Under the pieces are notes generated by a model. It saw only the letters and a list, made by a program, of their open reading frames with translations. It had not been told where the DNA came from and did not search any database. This document shows positions 1 through 7,190 of a stretch of 64,000 bases of DNA, in pieces. The DNA comes from JAHEEL01 sp964195545 (GTDB taxonomy: Bacteria > Actinomycetota > Acidimicrobiia > Spongiisociales > UBA5794), in NCBI GenBank assembly GCA_964195545.1, contig CAXMQQ010000084.1:30059-94058 (forward strand), read 5' to 3'. Position numbers and translations under genes: made by a program. Every line of letters begins with the position of its first letter. Position 1 is the stretch's first letter.

Positions 1-621
1 CATCACGGCGATGGCGTCGGCGAGTCCACTCAAACGAACGCCTTCTTCGAGTCTGGCGAGGTAGTCGGCGACGACCGGCGTGAGGTATGCGTTGAGGACG
101 GTCGTGGATGTTCGTTCGAACTCCCGGAATTCGGCAACCACCTCGCTCGAGAGGGAGATGGAGACATGTGGTGCACGTTGCGCCGCCTCGCGTCCAATCG
201 CCTGTTCCTGACATGGGTCTTCGTACGACCGGAGCAGGCTGATGGCGATGGCTTCTATGTTGGTGAGATCTGCTTCTGCGAGATTCGAAACGCGGTCCCC
301 TCGGTCAACGAGAGGCTTGGGGCGATCGGCGAACGGGTCGTAGAGGCTGGGGCGGTCCTGGCGGCCGATCTCGATGACATCCTCGAATCCGGGTGACGTG
401 ACCAGCAGCGTCCGTGCACCGGTTCGCTCAAGTAGTGCGTTCGTCGCGGCGGTCGTCCCGTGCAGGAAGGATTCGACATGATCCGCGAGTTCCGCCGCTC
501 CCTCGAGAACAGCTTCGCTCTGATCGGCGGTCGTCGTCGGGAGTTTCGCCGTGTGGATCTCGGAGCCGTCCCAGAAGAACAGGTCCGTGAATGTGCCTCC
601 GACGTCAACCCCGAGGATCAT
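1..621 (-). CDS. Hydantoinase/oxoprolinase N-terminal domain protein (partial)
   Basis: The first 207 codons are in the window and the gene runs off the left edge. The protein begins MILGVDVGGTFTDLFFWDG, the acetate-kinase-fold phosphate-binding motif that opens HyuA / 5-oxoprolinase N-terminal domains. HGTTAATNALLERTGA (about residues 56-71) follows, also typical of the family. Members are cytoplasmic ATP-dependent hydrolases of hydantoins or 5-oxoproline; the exact substrate cannot be told from this part. The start is the ATG at 621, because the DVGGTFTD motif normally lies at the extreme N-terminus. An in-frame GTG nine bases upstream is possible. It is divergent from the NifU-N gene, with a palindrome in the gap. 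Confidence 0.85.
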   Translation of the reverse strand, partial: MILGVDVGGTFTDLFFWDGSEIHTAKLPTTTADQSEAVLEGAAELADHVESFLHGTTAATNALLERTGARTLLVTSPGFEDVIEIGRQDRPSLYDPFADRPKPLVDRGDRVSNLAEADLTNIEAIAISLLRSYEDPCQEQAIGREAAQRAPHVSISLSSEVVAEFREFERTSTTVLNAYLTPVVADYLARLEEGVRLSGLADAIAVM

Positions 622-671
622 TCGGACCACTCGATCGCCGAACTGTGGGCTGACAGAGCACCTATTCGCAC

Positions 672-692
672 CTGCGAACCCAGGGTTCGCAG
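672..692. promoter_or_regulatory. 21-bp perfect palindrome, operator candidate
   Basis: Ten-base arms (CTGCGAACCC and its reverse complement GGGTTCGCAG) flank a single A. It sits between two divergent starts (621 minus, 715 plus) and just upstream of a TAGGGT hexamer at 698-703. A one-base centre suits a dimeric repressor site better than an RNA hairpin. It resembles the actinobacterial LexA box (CGAAC-N4-GTTCG), but the half-sites here are five bases apart. Confidence 0.5.
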
Positions 693-714
693 TGCACTAG
701 GGTTGGGAAGCGAA

Positions 715-972
715 ATGGCAGTACGGATCTCGAACACTCCCAATCCCAACGCTCTCAAGTTCTCGGTCGGCGTCGACGTCGGCGGACCCGCCACCTTCGT
801 TGCCGGACCCGATATCGACGACCCCACGGCAGCCGCCCTGGTTGCGATCGATGGTGTCACGAGCGTGTTCATGACCGCCGACTTCGTGACCCTGTCCAAG
901 ACGCCGGACACATCGTGGGATGTGATCGCTCCCCTGGCGACCGATCTGCTCGAACAGCGATTCGGAGTCTGA
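715..972 (+). CDS. NifU N-terminal-like scaffold domain protein
   Basis: This 85-residue protein opens MAVRISNTPNPNALKFSV, the signature of the Nfu/NifU N-terminal domain (PF08712 type), which in larger proteins precedes the Fe-S-binding NifU C-terminal domain. That C-terminal domain with its CxxC is absent, so this is a stand-alone N domain, probably an accessory of Fe-S cluster assembly or repair. The ATG at 715 follows a GGGAAG ribosome-binding site. A longer in-frame reading upstream would run through the intergenic palindrome and was rejected. It converges with the methyltransferase-like gene, leaving seven bases between. Confidence 0.75.
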   Translation: MAVRISNTPNPNALKFSVGVDVGGPATFVAGPDIDDPTAAALVAIDGVTSVFMTADFVTLSKTPDTSWDVIAPLATDLLEQRFGV

Positions 973-979
973 GAAGCCG

Positions 980-1684
980 TCAGGGCCGCGTTCCCCTCAC
1001 GATGATCCAGGGGAGCGTCAGAACCATGGGAAACCGCGCCGGGAGTTGAAGCGACGCATCGGTCTGCTCGAGGAGCCGGTCCAGCGAGGCCGGGTCGAGA
1101 CCATCCGTCCCTGGCCATATCCCAGAACGAACGGCCTCAACACCCTCTGCCGCAGATCCGATGACAGCCACCGGGAGATCGGCCTTGGTCTCGGTCACAT
1201 TTCGAAGCCCCGCTCGTACGGCGTCGACACCCAGCACGCGTGCTGCCCTGAATCGAAAACGTGCAGCGGCCGCCGCCGGTGGATCGCCGCGGTAGAACAG
1301 TCCATACAGTCGAGCCGCCGGCATCGAAGCGGTGAGAGCCTTTGCATCGATGTCGCCTATCCAGACGGTTCCATCGGAGCGAACCACACGCATCGCCTCT
1401 TCTACCACCGGGTCGACGCCCGCAGGAGTCTCCCATGCCGAGAGGACGATGGCAGCGTCGAACGAGCCTGCCTCGAAGCCGGTGGCTGTTGGTTCGGCGC
1501 CATCCGGTACCGGGCCCACGCCCAGCGTCGCTACGCCGGGAGCACCACCACCCGTGGGTCCGGGAAGTTGATCGGCAAGCACTTCGACGTGAGGACCGAC
1601 CAGAACTGTGTTTCCACCTCCCGCGGCTCCCAAGCTCGTCATGGTCGACATCCAGGCGTCTCGAAGCATTCGCTGTTGCTGCAT
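980..1684 (-). CDS. SAM-methyltransferase-like protein, degenerate
   Basis: A 234-residue soluble protein with the tail half of a class I methyltransferase fold: FDAAIVLSAWETPAG (about 75-89, the post-motif II strand), then EEAMRVVRSDGTVWIGDID, the usual strand-4/5 segment. The N-terminal region has no clear GxGxG SAM-binding loop; VLVGPHVEVLADQLPGPTG may be its remnant. Substrate is unknown. The start is the ATG at 1684, which has TACGCT ending seven bases upstream. An orphan gene on its own promoter. Confidence 0.55.
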   Translation of the reverse strand: MQQQRMLRDAWMSTMTSLGAAGGGNTVLVGPHVEVLADQLPGPTGGGAPGVATLGVGPVPDGAEPTATGFEAGSFDAAIVLSAWETPAGVDPVVEEAMRVVRSDGTVWIGDIDAKALTASMPAARLYGLFYRGDPPAAAAARFRFRAARVLGVDAVRAGLRNVTETKADLPVAVIGSAAEGVEAVRSGIWPGTDGLDPASLDRLLEQTDASLQLPARFPMVLTLPWIIVRGTRP

Positions 1685-1691
1685 GTCGGTC

Positions 1692-1697
1692 AGCGTA
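1692..1697 (-). promoter_or_regulatory. -10 box of the methyltransferase-like gene (leaderless type)
   Basis: TACGCT on the minus strand, seven bases from the ATG at 1684. Confidence 0.5.
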
Positions 1698-1730
1698 GTT
1701 GCCGCCCCGCGTGGCTCGTCTGGTCGGGGC

Positions 1731-2567
1731 CTACGCCCCGGGAATCATGTCGGACCGCATGACGACCGGCCAGCGGTTGCCGGAGCGATCACCAATGGTG
1801 AACACCACACGCCACTCAGGGCCCGCGGCGCCGGACTCGACCACTTCAGCGTTCGCATCGAACAGGCTGGCGTAGTCGAGCGTGGCCGTGATCGCCTCCT
1901 CGTGTACCTGCCCGTCCGTCACCATCCACCCTTCGATTGCGTGATACACCGGTGGGAGGATCGGGATCGGAAGCTCTGCAACTGCGGTCTCACCATCTTG
2001 GACAGCGATCAAGACGTCGACAGCGCGCACGGGGCCGCGAACGAAGGCGCCGTCCGGCTCCTCGGTGAGGCTCCTGAAGACGATGGAGATGGCGTATCCG
2101 CTCGTCGTGGGGCGTACGTCGAACGCCCGTGCCCACTCGACATATGAGATCCCCACCCCATCGTCCTTCGGCAAGTCTGGTATCGCTGCATCGTTGACGA
2201 ATGCCGATATCAGCTCCTCGGGTATCGGACCGTCGACGGTGAAGTAGTCGGTAACGAACCACTCTGCTCTGGCGATGGCGGACAACTCGGGAGCGGCGGG
2301 AACGACAGCCATGAGATCGGCCTCCGACAGAACACCCGTCGTCGACGACGACTGGGTCTCGACCACACCAGCTTCGGTCGTGGTTGTCTCAGTCGAAGCC
2401 GCCAGTGCCGGTTCCTCCCCGTGGCTCGGAGCAGTGAACCAGCGGATCCCAACGAACCCGATGACGACCGCGACGATGACCGCTGCGGCCGTGTAGAGGG
2501 TCTTCGCTCGCCCCTGGCGATGCTCGGTCAGGAGCGTTCTCCACGGGATCTCCTCGTATTCATCCAT
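1731..2567 (-). CDS. Single-pass membrane protein with Thr-rich stalk, unknown function
   Basis: 278 residues: a short cytoplasmic N-terminus (MDEYEEIPWRTLL), one transmembrane segment at about 25-45 (YTAAAVIVAVVIGFVGIRWF), an extracytoplasmic ETTTTEAG stretch, then a roughly 190-residue domain I do not recognise. The start ATG lies one base after the stop of the LysM gene, with a GGAGGG ribosome-binding site overlapping that gene's end, so the two are translationally coupled. The pairing with a LysM protein suggests a cell-envelope role (inference). Confidence 0.7.
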   Translation of the reverse strand: MDEYEEIPWRTLLTEHRQGRAKTLYTAAAVIVAVVIGFVGIRWFTAPSHGEEPALAASTETTTTEAGVVETQSSSTTGVLSEADLMAVVPAAPELSAIARAEWFVTDYFTVDGPIPEELISAFVNDAAIPDLPKDDGVGISYVEWARAFDVRPTTSGYAISIVFRSLTEEPDGAFVRGPVRAVDVLIAVQDGETAVAELPIPILPPVYHAIEGWMVTDGQVHEEAITATLDYASLFDANAEVVESGAAGPEWRVVFTIGDRSGNRWPVVMRSDMIPGA

Positions 2568-2568
2568 G

Positions 2569-3057
2569 TCATCCCTCCGGGATCAAGAGTTGTTGGCCGG
2601 GAAAGATCAGGTTCGGGTTATCACCGATGAGGGCCCGGTTCGCGTCGTAGATCACGGGCCAGAACCGGGCGACGTCGGCACTCGATGGCTCACCGGCACC
2701 TACCGAGCGAAGAGCAAATGCTGCGATGCGCCACAAGCTGTCTCCGGGTTCAACGGTGTACGTTGTCGTCGAGGTGGGGGCTTCACTCTCATCTTCCGGC
2801 GTCCCCGCACCCCCAGTCGGCGGCGAAGTCTCGTCGGCAAGACGGACGATGGGCGGAGGAACCGTTGCGACCGCAGGTCTCGGGCGAGCAAGCACCGCCG
2901 TCAGACTCGCCATCGTCAAGAGCACGGCAAGCGGGCGAACCGGGATCGGGATCCGAACCGTCACGAGTCGGCGTATGGCCGAAGGAACGGAGCCGAGCAC
3001 CCCGAGTGTCAAGGTGACGGCTGCAACACCGGTGCAGAGGGCCATGGCAGGTTCCAT
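2569..3057 (-). CDS. LysM domain membrane protein
   Basis: Two hydrophobic segments (about residues 5-25 and 38-58) precede a linker and a C-terminal LysM domain that begins YTVEPGDSLWRIA and ends NLIFPGQQLLIP. LysM binds peptidoglycan or other N-acetylglucosamine polymers. The insert between the LysM helices is longer than usual, as in many actinobacterial LysM proteins. I chose the ATG at 3057, preceded by TATGTT six bases upstream; a TTG at 3072 would add five residues. First gene of a two-gene operon with the anchored protein downstream. Confidence 0.8.
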   Translation of the reverse strand: MEPAMALCTGVAAVTLTLGVLGSVPSAIRRLVTVRIPIPVRPLAVLLTMASLTAVLARPRPAVATVPPPIVRLADETSPPTGGAGTPEDESEAPTSTTTYTVEPGDSLWRIAAFALRSVGAGEPSSADVARFWPVIYDANRALIGDNPNLIFPGQQLLIPEG

Positions 3058-3063
3058 GGCTCG

Positions 3064-3069
3064 AACATA
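3064..3069 (-). promoter_or_regulatory. -10 box of the LysM gene
   Basis: TATGTT on the minus strand, six bases from the ATG at 3057. Confidence 0.4.
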
Positions 3070-3132
3070 CAAGAAACCACAAGTGACATCAATAGGTATG
3101 AATTAGTATTGGGTAGTGCCGACGGAGTGCTC

Positions 3133-4137
3133 TCACCCACCGATGTAGGACATCTCCACCTTCGGGAGCCCCAATGAGACACCGGTCCGCTCTTCGCTGT
3201 AGCGGTCGGATCGGTCCTGCCATACGCCGGTGATGATTTCGTCGAGTTCCTCGTCGGTCGCGCCGGCTCTCATGGGGCCGCGCAGATCGGTTCCACGTGT
3301 CGCGAACAGGCACGTGTAGATCGAACCGTCCGCGGAGAGTCGGAGCCGAGTGCACTCGCCACAGAACGGGTTCGACACAGAAGCGATCACACCGATCTCC
3401 CCTTTCCCGTCCTGATACCGCCAGCGCTTCACCACTTCGCCGGGGTAGTTCGGATCGATCGCGTCCAGCGGCCATTCGCTTGCGATGGTCCTCAAGATCT
3501 CGTCTGCAGTGACGACATCCCCCATCTTCCAGCCATTCGACGATCCGACATCCATGTACTCGATGAACCGAACGATGTGGCCTGTCCCGCGAAACGCCCC
3601 GGCGATGTCGACGAGAGCGTCGTCGTTGAGGCCCTTCCTGACGACCGTGTTGATCTTGATCGGAGCGAGGCCTGCATCATTGGCTGCGTCGATTCCTTCA
3701 AGGACCCGGGCAACCGGAAAGTCCACGTCCGCGGCCCCCCGAAAGCTGGTGTCGTCGACCGCGTCGAGGCTTACGGTGACTCGGTTGAGGCCGGCGTCGG
3801 CGAGTGCTCCTGCGTGGCGAGAGAGGGTACTTCCGTTCGTTGTCATGGCTACATCCAAGATGCCGTCCACCGAAGCGACCTTGGCGACGAGGGCGTCGAG
3901 GTCGTGGCGCAGCAGCGGTTCACCCCCGGTGAGTCGAACCTTCTCGACACCGAGGCCAGCGAAGACCCGGACCAAGCGCTCGATCTCTTCGAACGTAAGG
4001 ATCTCATCGCGAGGCAGATAGACGTGGTGACGGTCGTACACATCGCGAGGCATGCAGTAGGCACAGCGGAAGTTGCAGCGGTCCGTGACAGACACGCGCA
4101 GGTCATGCAGCGGTCTTCCAAGCGTGTCGAGAGGCAT
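3133..4137 (-). CDS. moaA: GTP 3',8-cyclase MoaA
   Basis: Radical-SAM enzyme that, with MoaC, converts GTP to cyclic pyranopterin monophosphate in molybdenum cofactor synthesis. The N-terminal radical-SAM cluster cysteines are C21, C25 and C28 (CNFRCAYC). RLTGGEPLLR follows, a C-terminal second cluster site contains NPFCGECTRLRL and a later Cys (YTCLFA), and the chain ends in the Gly-Gly pair needed for activity. At 334 residues the length is normal. Two ATGs lie in tandem (4140, 4137). The second is preferred because TAGCAT ends seven bases before it. No other moa genes are nearby. Confidence 0.95.
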   Translation of the reverse strand: MPLDTLGRPLHDLRVSVTDRCNFRCAYCMPRDVYDRHHVYLPRDEILTFEEIERLVRVFAGLGVEKVRLTGGEPLLRHDLDALVAKVASVDGILDVAMTTNGSTLSRHAGALADAGLNRVTVSLDAVDDTSFRGAADVDFPVARVLEGIDAANDAGLAPIKINTVVRKGLNDDALVDIAGAFRGTGHIVRFIEYMDVGSSNGWKMGDVVTADEILRTIASEWPLDAIDPNYPGEVVKRWRYQDGKGEIGVIASVSNPFCGECTRLRLSADGSIYTCLFATRGTDLRGPMRAGATDEELDEIITGVWQDRSDRYSEERTGVSLGLPKVEMSYIGG

Positions 4138-4144
4138 CATTGAG

Positions 4145-4150
4145 ATGCTA
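4145..4150 (-). promoter_or_regulatory. -10 box of moaA (leaderless type)
   Basis: TAGCAT on the minus strand, seven bases from the ATG at 4137. Confidence 0.5.
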
Positions 4151-4179
4151 CCGAACGCCCGGGGCTGCGGGGCCTCAAC

Positions 4180-5295
4180 TCAACGCGCCAGGTCGAGGAA
4201 CTCATTTCGCGTGCGCGGGTCGTCTTTGAATGTTCCCCGCATCGCGCTGGTGATCATGGCGCTCTCCTGCTTCTGAACGCCGCGCATCATCATGCAGAGG
4301 TGCCGACCTTCCATGACAACCGCGACGCCATAGGGGTCAAGGATGTCGGTCAGCGCATCAGCGACCTGGTTCGTCAACCGTTCCTGAACCTGGAGCCTTC
4401 GTGCGTACACGTCGACAATGCGGGCGATCTTCGACAGCCCGATGATCTTGCCCTTCGGGAGATACGCGACGGCCGCTTTCCCGAAGAACGGGAGCATGTG
4501 GTGCTCGCACATCGAGTAGAACTCGACATCCTTGACGAGAACCATCTCCTCGGCGCCCTCGGCGTCGAACACGGCGTTGTTGACGACTTCTTCGAGCGAC
4601 GTCGAGTATCCGCTCGTCAGGAAGTCCATCGCCTTCGCCACACGCAGGGGTGTGCGCATGAGGCCCTCGCGCTCGGGATCCTCTCCGATCTCGACGAGCT
4701 GCTGACGGACGAGGCTCTCGAGTCTCGGGGCGTACACGTCGACGACGTCGTCGAAGTCCTCTGGTGCCCTGGAGGAATATGGGGTGCTCAGTTGAATCGC
4801 CATGACGGGACGAACCTCTCCGGCGTCGATTTGTTCCGCTATCTCCGAAGCGGTGCGCCCGTCCGAGGGGTGGACCCAGTCGGGAGCTACTTCTGCAATG
4901 GGGATCGCAATGTGAGCGACGGTCGCCGCCATCGGATCGGGAACCAGCCACCCATCGATGTCAGCGTCGACGTCTCCGTAGTAGGCAATGTCAAGGTCGA
5001 TCCGCCGCGGGGCACTCGGATCGTCACTTCGTTCGCGCCCGAGTTCGGCCTCGATCGCCCGCAGTGCATCACGGAGTTCGACAGGTTGCAGTTCGGTGCA
5101 CAGGTAGACGGCGGCGTTGAAGAAATCGGGGGCATCGTTCGGACCTCCGACCGAGGCGCTCTCATAGAAACGGCTCACTCGCTCGACCGTTATGTGCGGG
5201 GCGCGCCGGAGCATCCTGATCGCTTCGGGCAGATTGCGTTCCTTCTCGATGTTCGATCCGAGTACCACGATCGCATGGGCCGTGCCTTCACGCAT
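4180..5295 (-). CDS. folKE: Bifunctional HPPK / GTP cyclohydrolase I (FolK-FolE fusion)
   Basis: One 371-residue frame carries two folate enzymes. Residues about 1-160 are 6-hydroxymethyl-7,8-dihydropterin pyrophosphokinase (AIVVLGSNIEKERNL, RFYESASVGG, RRIDLDIAYYG). Residues about 180-371 are GTP cyclohydrolase I, with RTPLRVAKAMDFLTSGY, the zinc ligands in SMCEHHMLPF and GRHLCMMMRG, and KGKIIGLSKIARIVD. The first and fourth steps of dihydropterin synthesis are therefore on one chain; Lactococcus folKE is a known precedent. The ATG at 5295 overlaps the folB stop by eight bases. An upstream in-frame start at 5358 would sit deep inside folB and was rejected. Confidence 0.93.
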   Translation of the reverse strand: MREGTAHAIVVLGSNIEKERNLPEAIRMLRRAPHITVERVSRFYESASVGGPNDAPDFFNAAVYLCTELQPVELRDALRAIEAELGRERSDDPSAPRRIDLDIAYYGDVDADIDGWLVPDPMAATVAHIAIPIAEVAPDWVHPSDGRTASEIAEQIDAGEVRPVMAIQLSTPYSSRAPEDFDDVVDVYAPRLESLVRQQLVEIGEDPEREGLMRTPLRVAKAMDFLTSGYSTSLEEVVNNAVFDAEGAEEMVLVKDVEFYSMCEHHMLPFFGKAAVAYLPKGKIIGLSKIARIVDVYARRLQVQERLTNQVADALTDILDPYGVAVVMEGRHLCMMMRGVQKQESAMITSAMRGTFKDDPRTRNEFLDLAR

Positions 5296-5674
5296 CGTCA
5301 ACTCCGTTTCGTGTTCGGTAGATCGTGATCCCGACCGATCGTGCGTGTCGCAGCGCACTCGGCTTCTCGACGGTCATTTCCACCGCGGCTATCCGCCCAT
5401 CCGCTTCGAGGCAGATCTCGACGAGTTCGGCGACAAGGCGTTCGACAAGCATGGGTTCGCCCTGTTCGATGAAGGCGATCAGCTGCTTCGTGATCGTCCG
5501 GTAGTTGACCGCGTCGTCGATGTCGTCGCTCGCCGCCGCGTTTCGAGTGTTCGCCCAGAGTGTGGCATTGACCAGGATGTCCTGGCGATGGATCCGCTCA
5601 TCAGGATTGACTCCAATGATCCCTGAGACAACAAGATCCCGAATGTGAATCCGGTCGAGTGTCTCATACCTCAT
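5288..5674 (-). CDS. folB: Dihydroneopterin aldolase FolB
   Basis: 128 residues of the FolB/FolX fold: DRIHIRDLVVSGIIGV at the start, VNYRTITKQL in the middle (equivalent of the catalytic Tyr region), and VEKPSALRHARSVGI at the end, a close match to the family's KP-A-P-G-A-x-x-VGV tail. It cleaves dihydroneopterin to 6-hydroxymethyldihydropterin, the substrate of the FolK domain next door. The longer reading from 5695 gains seven residues coded by an intergenic heptamer repeat, so the ATG at 5674 is preferred. Middle gene of a three-gene operon. Confidence 0.9.
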   Translation of the reverse strand: MRYETLDRIHIRDLVVSGIIGVNPDERIHRQDILVNATLWANTRNAAASDDIDDAVNYRTITKQLIAFIEQGEPMLVERLVAELVEICLEADGRIAAVEMTVEKPSALRHARSVGITIYRTRNGVDDA

Positions 5675-5704
5675 GTCTGATGCCTCAAATCTCATATCTC
5701 AAAC
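5661..5704. repeat. Heptanucleotide tandem repeat (ATNNCTC family)
   Basis: Successive heptamers ATACCTC, ATGTCTG, ATGCCTC, AAATCTC and ATATCTC, with partial units at both ends, fill the folB-reductase junction and run into the folB start. The same family occurs at 34966, 42357 and 44633. Confidence 0.7.
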
Positions 5705-6430
5705 CAGGTGTCCACCGCCGTCGACCCGCAGGATCTCGCCCGTCACGAAGTCGTTCTCCAAGAGTGAGAGGACCGCAGCGACGACCGGTTCCGTCCCACC
5801 CACACGAGCGAGCGGCAGGTCGGCAGCGAGCCTCACGGCGTAGTCGTCGTCCTCATGCGGCGGCGGGAGGATCACCCCGAGGCCGACGGCGTTCACCCTG
5901 ATGCGGGGCGCCAGTTGCAGTGCCGCCGTCTTCGTGAACGTGTCGATCGCGCCCTTCGCCACCACGTAGCTGAAATGCTCCCGATACGGGGTCTGCGTTC
6001 GAACATCGGTGATGTTCACGACGGCGCCGCTCGAGTCTTCCGGAAGTGCTTTGGCGAAGGCCTGCGTGGCGAATACCGGTGTCGCCAGTGTCAGGTCAAG
6101 CGTCGCTCTCCAAGTATCGACGGTGACGTCTGCGATCGTGTCGGAGGGAAATCCGGACGCGCTGTTGACGAGAATCGAGGGCGTCCCGAGGGACCGCTCG
6201 GCAAGTTCGACGAGTTCCGCAGCCTTCGATGGATCCGAGAGATCGGCCGATCCAACCGCGGCTCGAACACCCAATTCCCGTGCCTCCGCGGCAGTTCGCT
6301 CGGCCGGCTCCGCTGATCTGTTGTAGTGAATGAACACGTCGACACCGGCTCCGGCTAGGCCGAGTGCGATCGCGCGTCCGACGCGAACGCCACCTCCGGT
6401 CACGATCCCGACTCTTCCTCGTAGGTCCAT
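5699..6430 (-). CDS. Short-chain dehydrogenase, pteridine-reductase-like
   Basis: A 243-residue NAD(P)-dependent SDR. The nucleotide-binding loop is TGGGVRVGRA, which matches the TGxxxRxG variant of pteridine reductase PTR1 and FolM rather than the classical TGxxxGxG. NSASGFP, the Y-x-x-x-K pair in FSYVVAKGAID, and VTGEILRVDGGGHLV follow. With folB and folKE directly downstream, reduction of dihydromonapterin/dihydropteridine or salvage of oxidised pterins is the likely job (inference). The start at 6430 is fixed by TACGCT seven bases upstream. First gene of the operon. Confidence 0.8.
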   Translation of the reverse strand: MDLRGRVGIVTGGGVRVGRAIALGLAGAGVDVFIHYNRSAEPAERTAAEARELGVRAAVGSADLSDPSKAAELVELAERSLGTPSILVNSASGFPSDTIADVTVDTWRATLDLTLATPVFATQAFAKALPEDSSGAVVNITDVRTQTPYREHFSYVVAKGAIDTFTKTAALQLAPRIRVNAVGLGVILPPPHEDDDYAVRLAADLPLARVGGTEPVVAAVLSLLENDFVTGEILRVDGGGHLV

Positions 6431-6437
6431 GGTGGTG

Positions 6438-6443
6438 AGCGTA
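6438..6443 (-). promoter_or_regulatory. -10 box of the pteridine operon (leaderless type)
   Basis: TACGCT on the minus strand, seven bases from the ATG at 6430. Confidence 0.5.
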
Positions 6444-6506
6444 ACCAACCAGCAACTGTTCACCTTCACGAATCCTCGGTATCCGCTGCCTTTCCCCGTG
6501 ACCGCC

Positions 6507-6512
6507 TATCCT
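6507..6512 (+). promoter_or_regulatory. -10 box of the gene at 6520 (leaderless type)
   Basis: TATCCT, seven bases before the GTG at 6520. Confidence 0.5.
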
Positions 6513-6519
6513 GACCACC

Positions 6520-7107
6520 GTGAGCAAAGAAGATCCGAAGCACGGACGTTGGATTCTGCCGGTCGTCATCGCTGCGCTGATCGGATTCACCTACCTGTTC
6601 GTCACCGCCCTGCCCCCAGCGGAGATTCCCGTCGGGACAACAACGACGGTTGTCGCATCGGAGACCACCACGTCGGTTCCGGACAGCACCACCACGACGA
6701 CCACGCTCCCATCGGACATCGCAGCATTCCTCAGCCTTGTGGACGGCTACGAAGCAACGGCGAACACGATCGCCAACGACATCGACGACACGAACACCGC
6801 CTGGGAGAACAGGGCCGACGGTGTCCCTTCGTTCGCCGACACGCTGGCTGCTTTCGAAGCAGCGAAGGTCGAAGCGCAGACGCTGAGCGACAATGTCGCA
6901 GCAACGAATCCACCCGACGCGTACACGGCGGTCTGGCCTGACTCGATCACGGCGGCAGCCGCGCTCCCGCCCGGTGTCGACGCGGTCATCGAAGGCCTCC
7001 GGGCCCCCGACGATGGGACGGCACGACGCGAGGCCGTCGACGCCTACGAAGTGCTCACCACCGAATTCATCGCGACCCTCGACGCCGTCAGAAACGCGAC
7101 GCCGTAG
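6520..7107 (+). CDS. Membrane-anchored extracytoplasmic protein, unknown function
   Basis: 195 residues: positively charged N-terminus (MSKEDPKHGR), one transmembrane segment at about 11-30 (WILPVVIAALIGFTYLFVTAL), a Thr-rich linker (TTTTVVASETTTSVPDSTTT), then a helical domain of about 130 residues with Asn/Asp/Ala-rich helices that I do not recognise. There is no lipobox. The GTG start is supported by TATCCT seven bases upstream. It is monocistronic and convergent with glutamine synthetase across a perfect inverted repeat. Confidence 0.65.
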   Translation: MSKEDPKHGRWILPVVIAALIGFTYLFVTALPPAEIPVGTTTTVVASETTTSVPDSTTTTTTLPSDIAAFLSLVDGYEATANTIANDIDDTNTAWENRADGVPSFADTLAAFEAAKVEAQTLSDNVAATNPPDAYTAVWPDSITAAAALPPGVDAVIEGLRAPDDGTARREAVDAYEVLTTEFIATLDAVRNATP

Positions 7108-7121
7108 CGGTCATCGAACCG

Positions 7122-7168
7122 TCGTTTGTGCTTACGACCACGAAGAGTGTGGTCGTAAGCACAAACGA
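7122..7168. terminator. Perfect 20-bp inverted repeat, probable bidirectional terminator
   Basis: Arms 7122-7141 and 7149-7168 are exact reverse complements around the loop GAAGAGT. It lies between convergent genes. There is no T-tract on either side, and the stem is longer and less GC-rich than usual terminators. Confidence 0.6.
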
Positions 7169-7190
7169 TGCGGATTGGGCTGTGGGCGGA

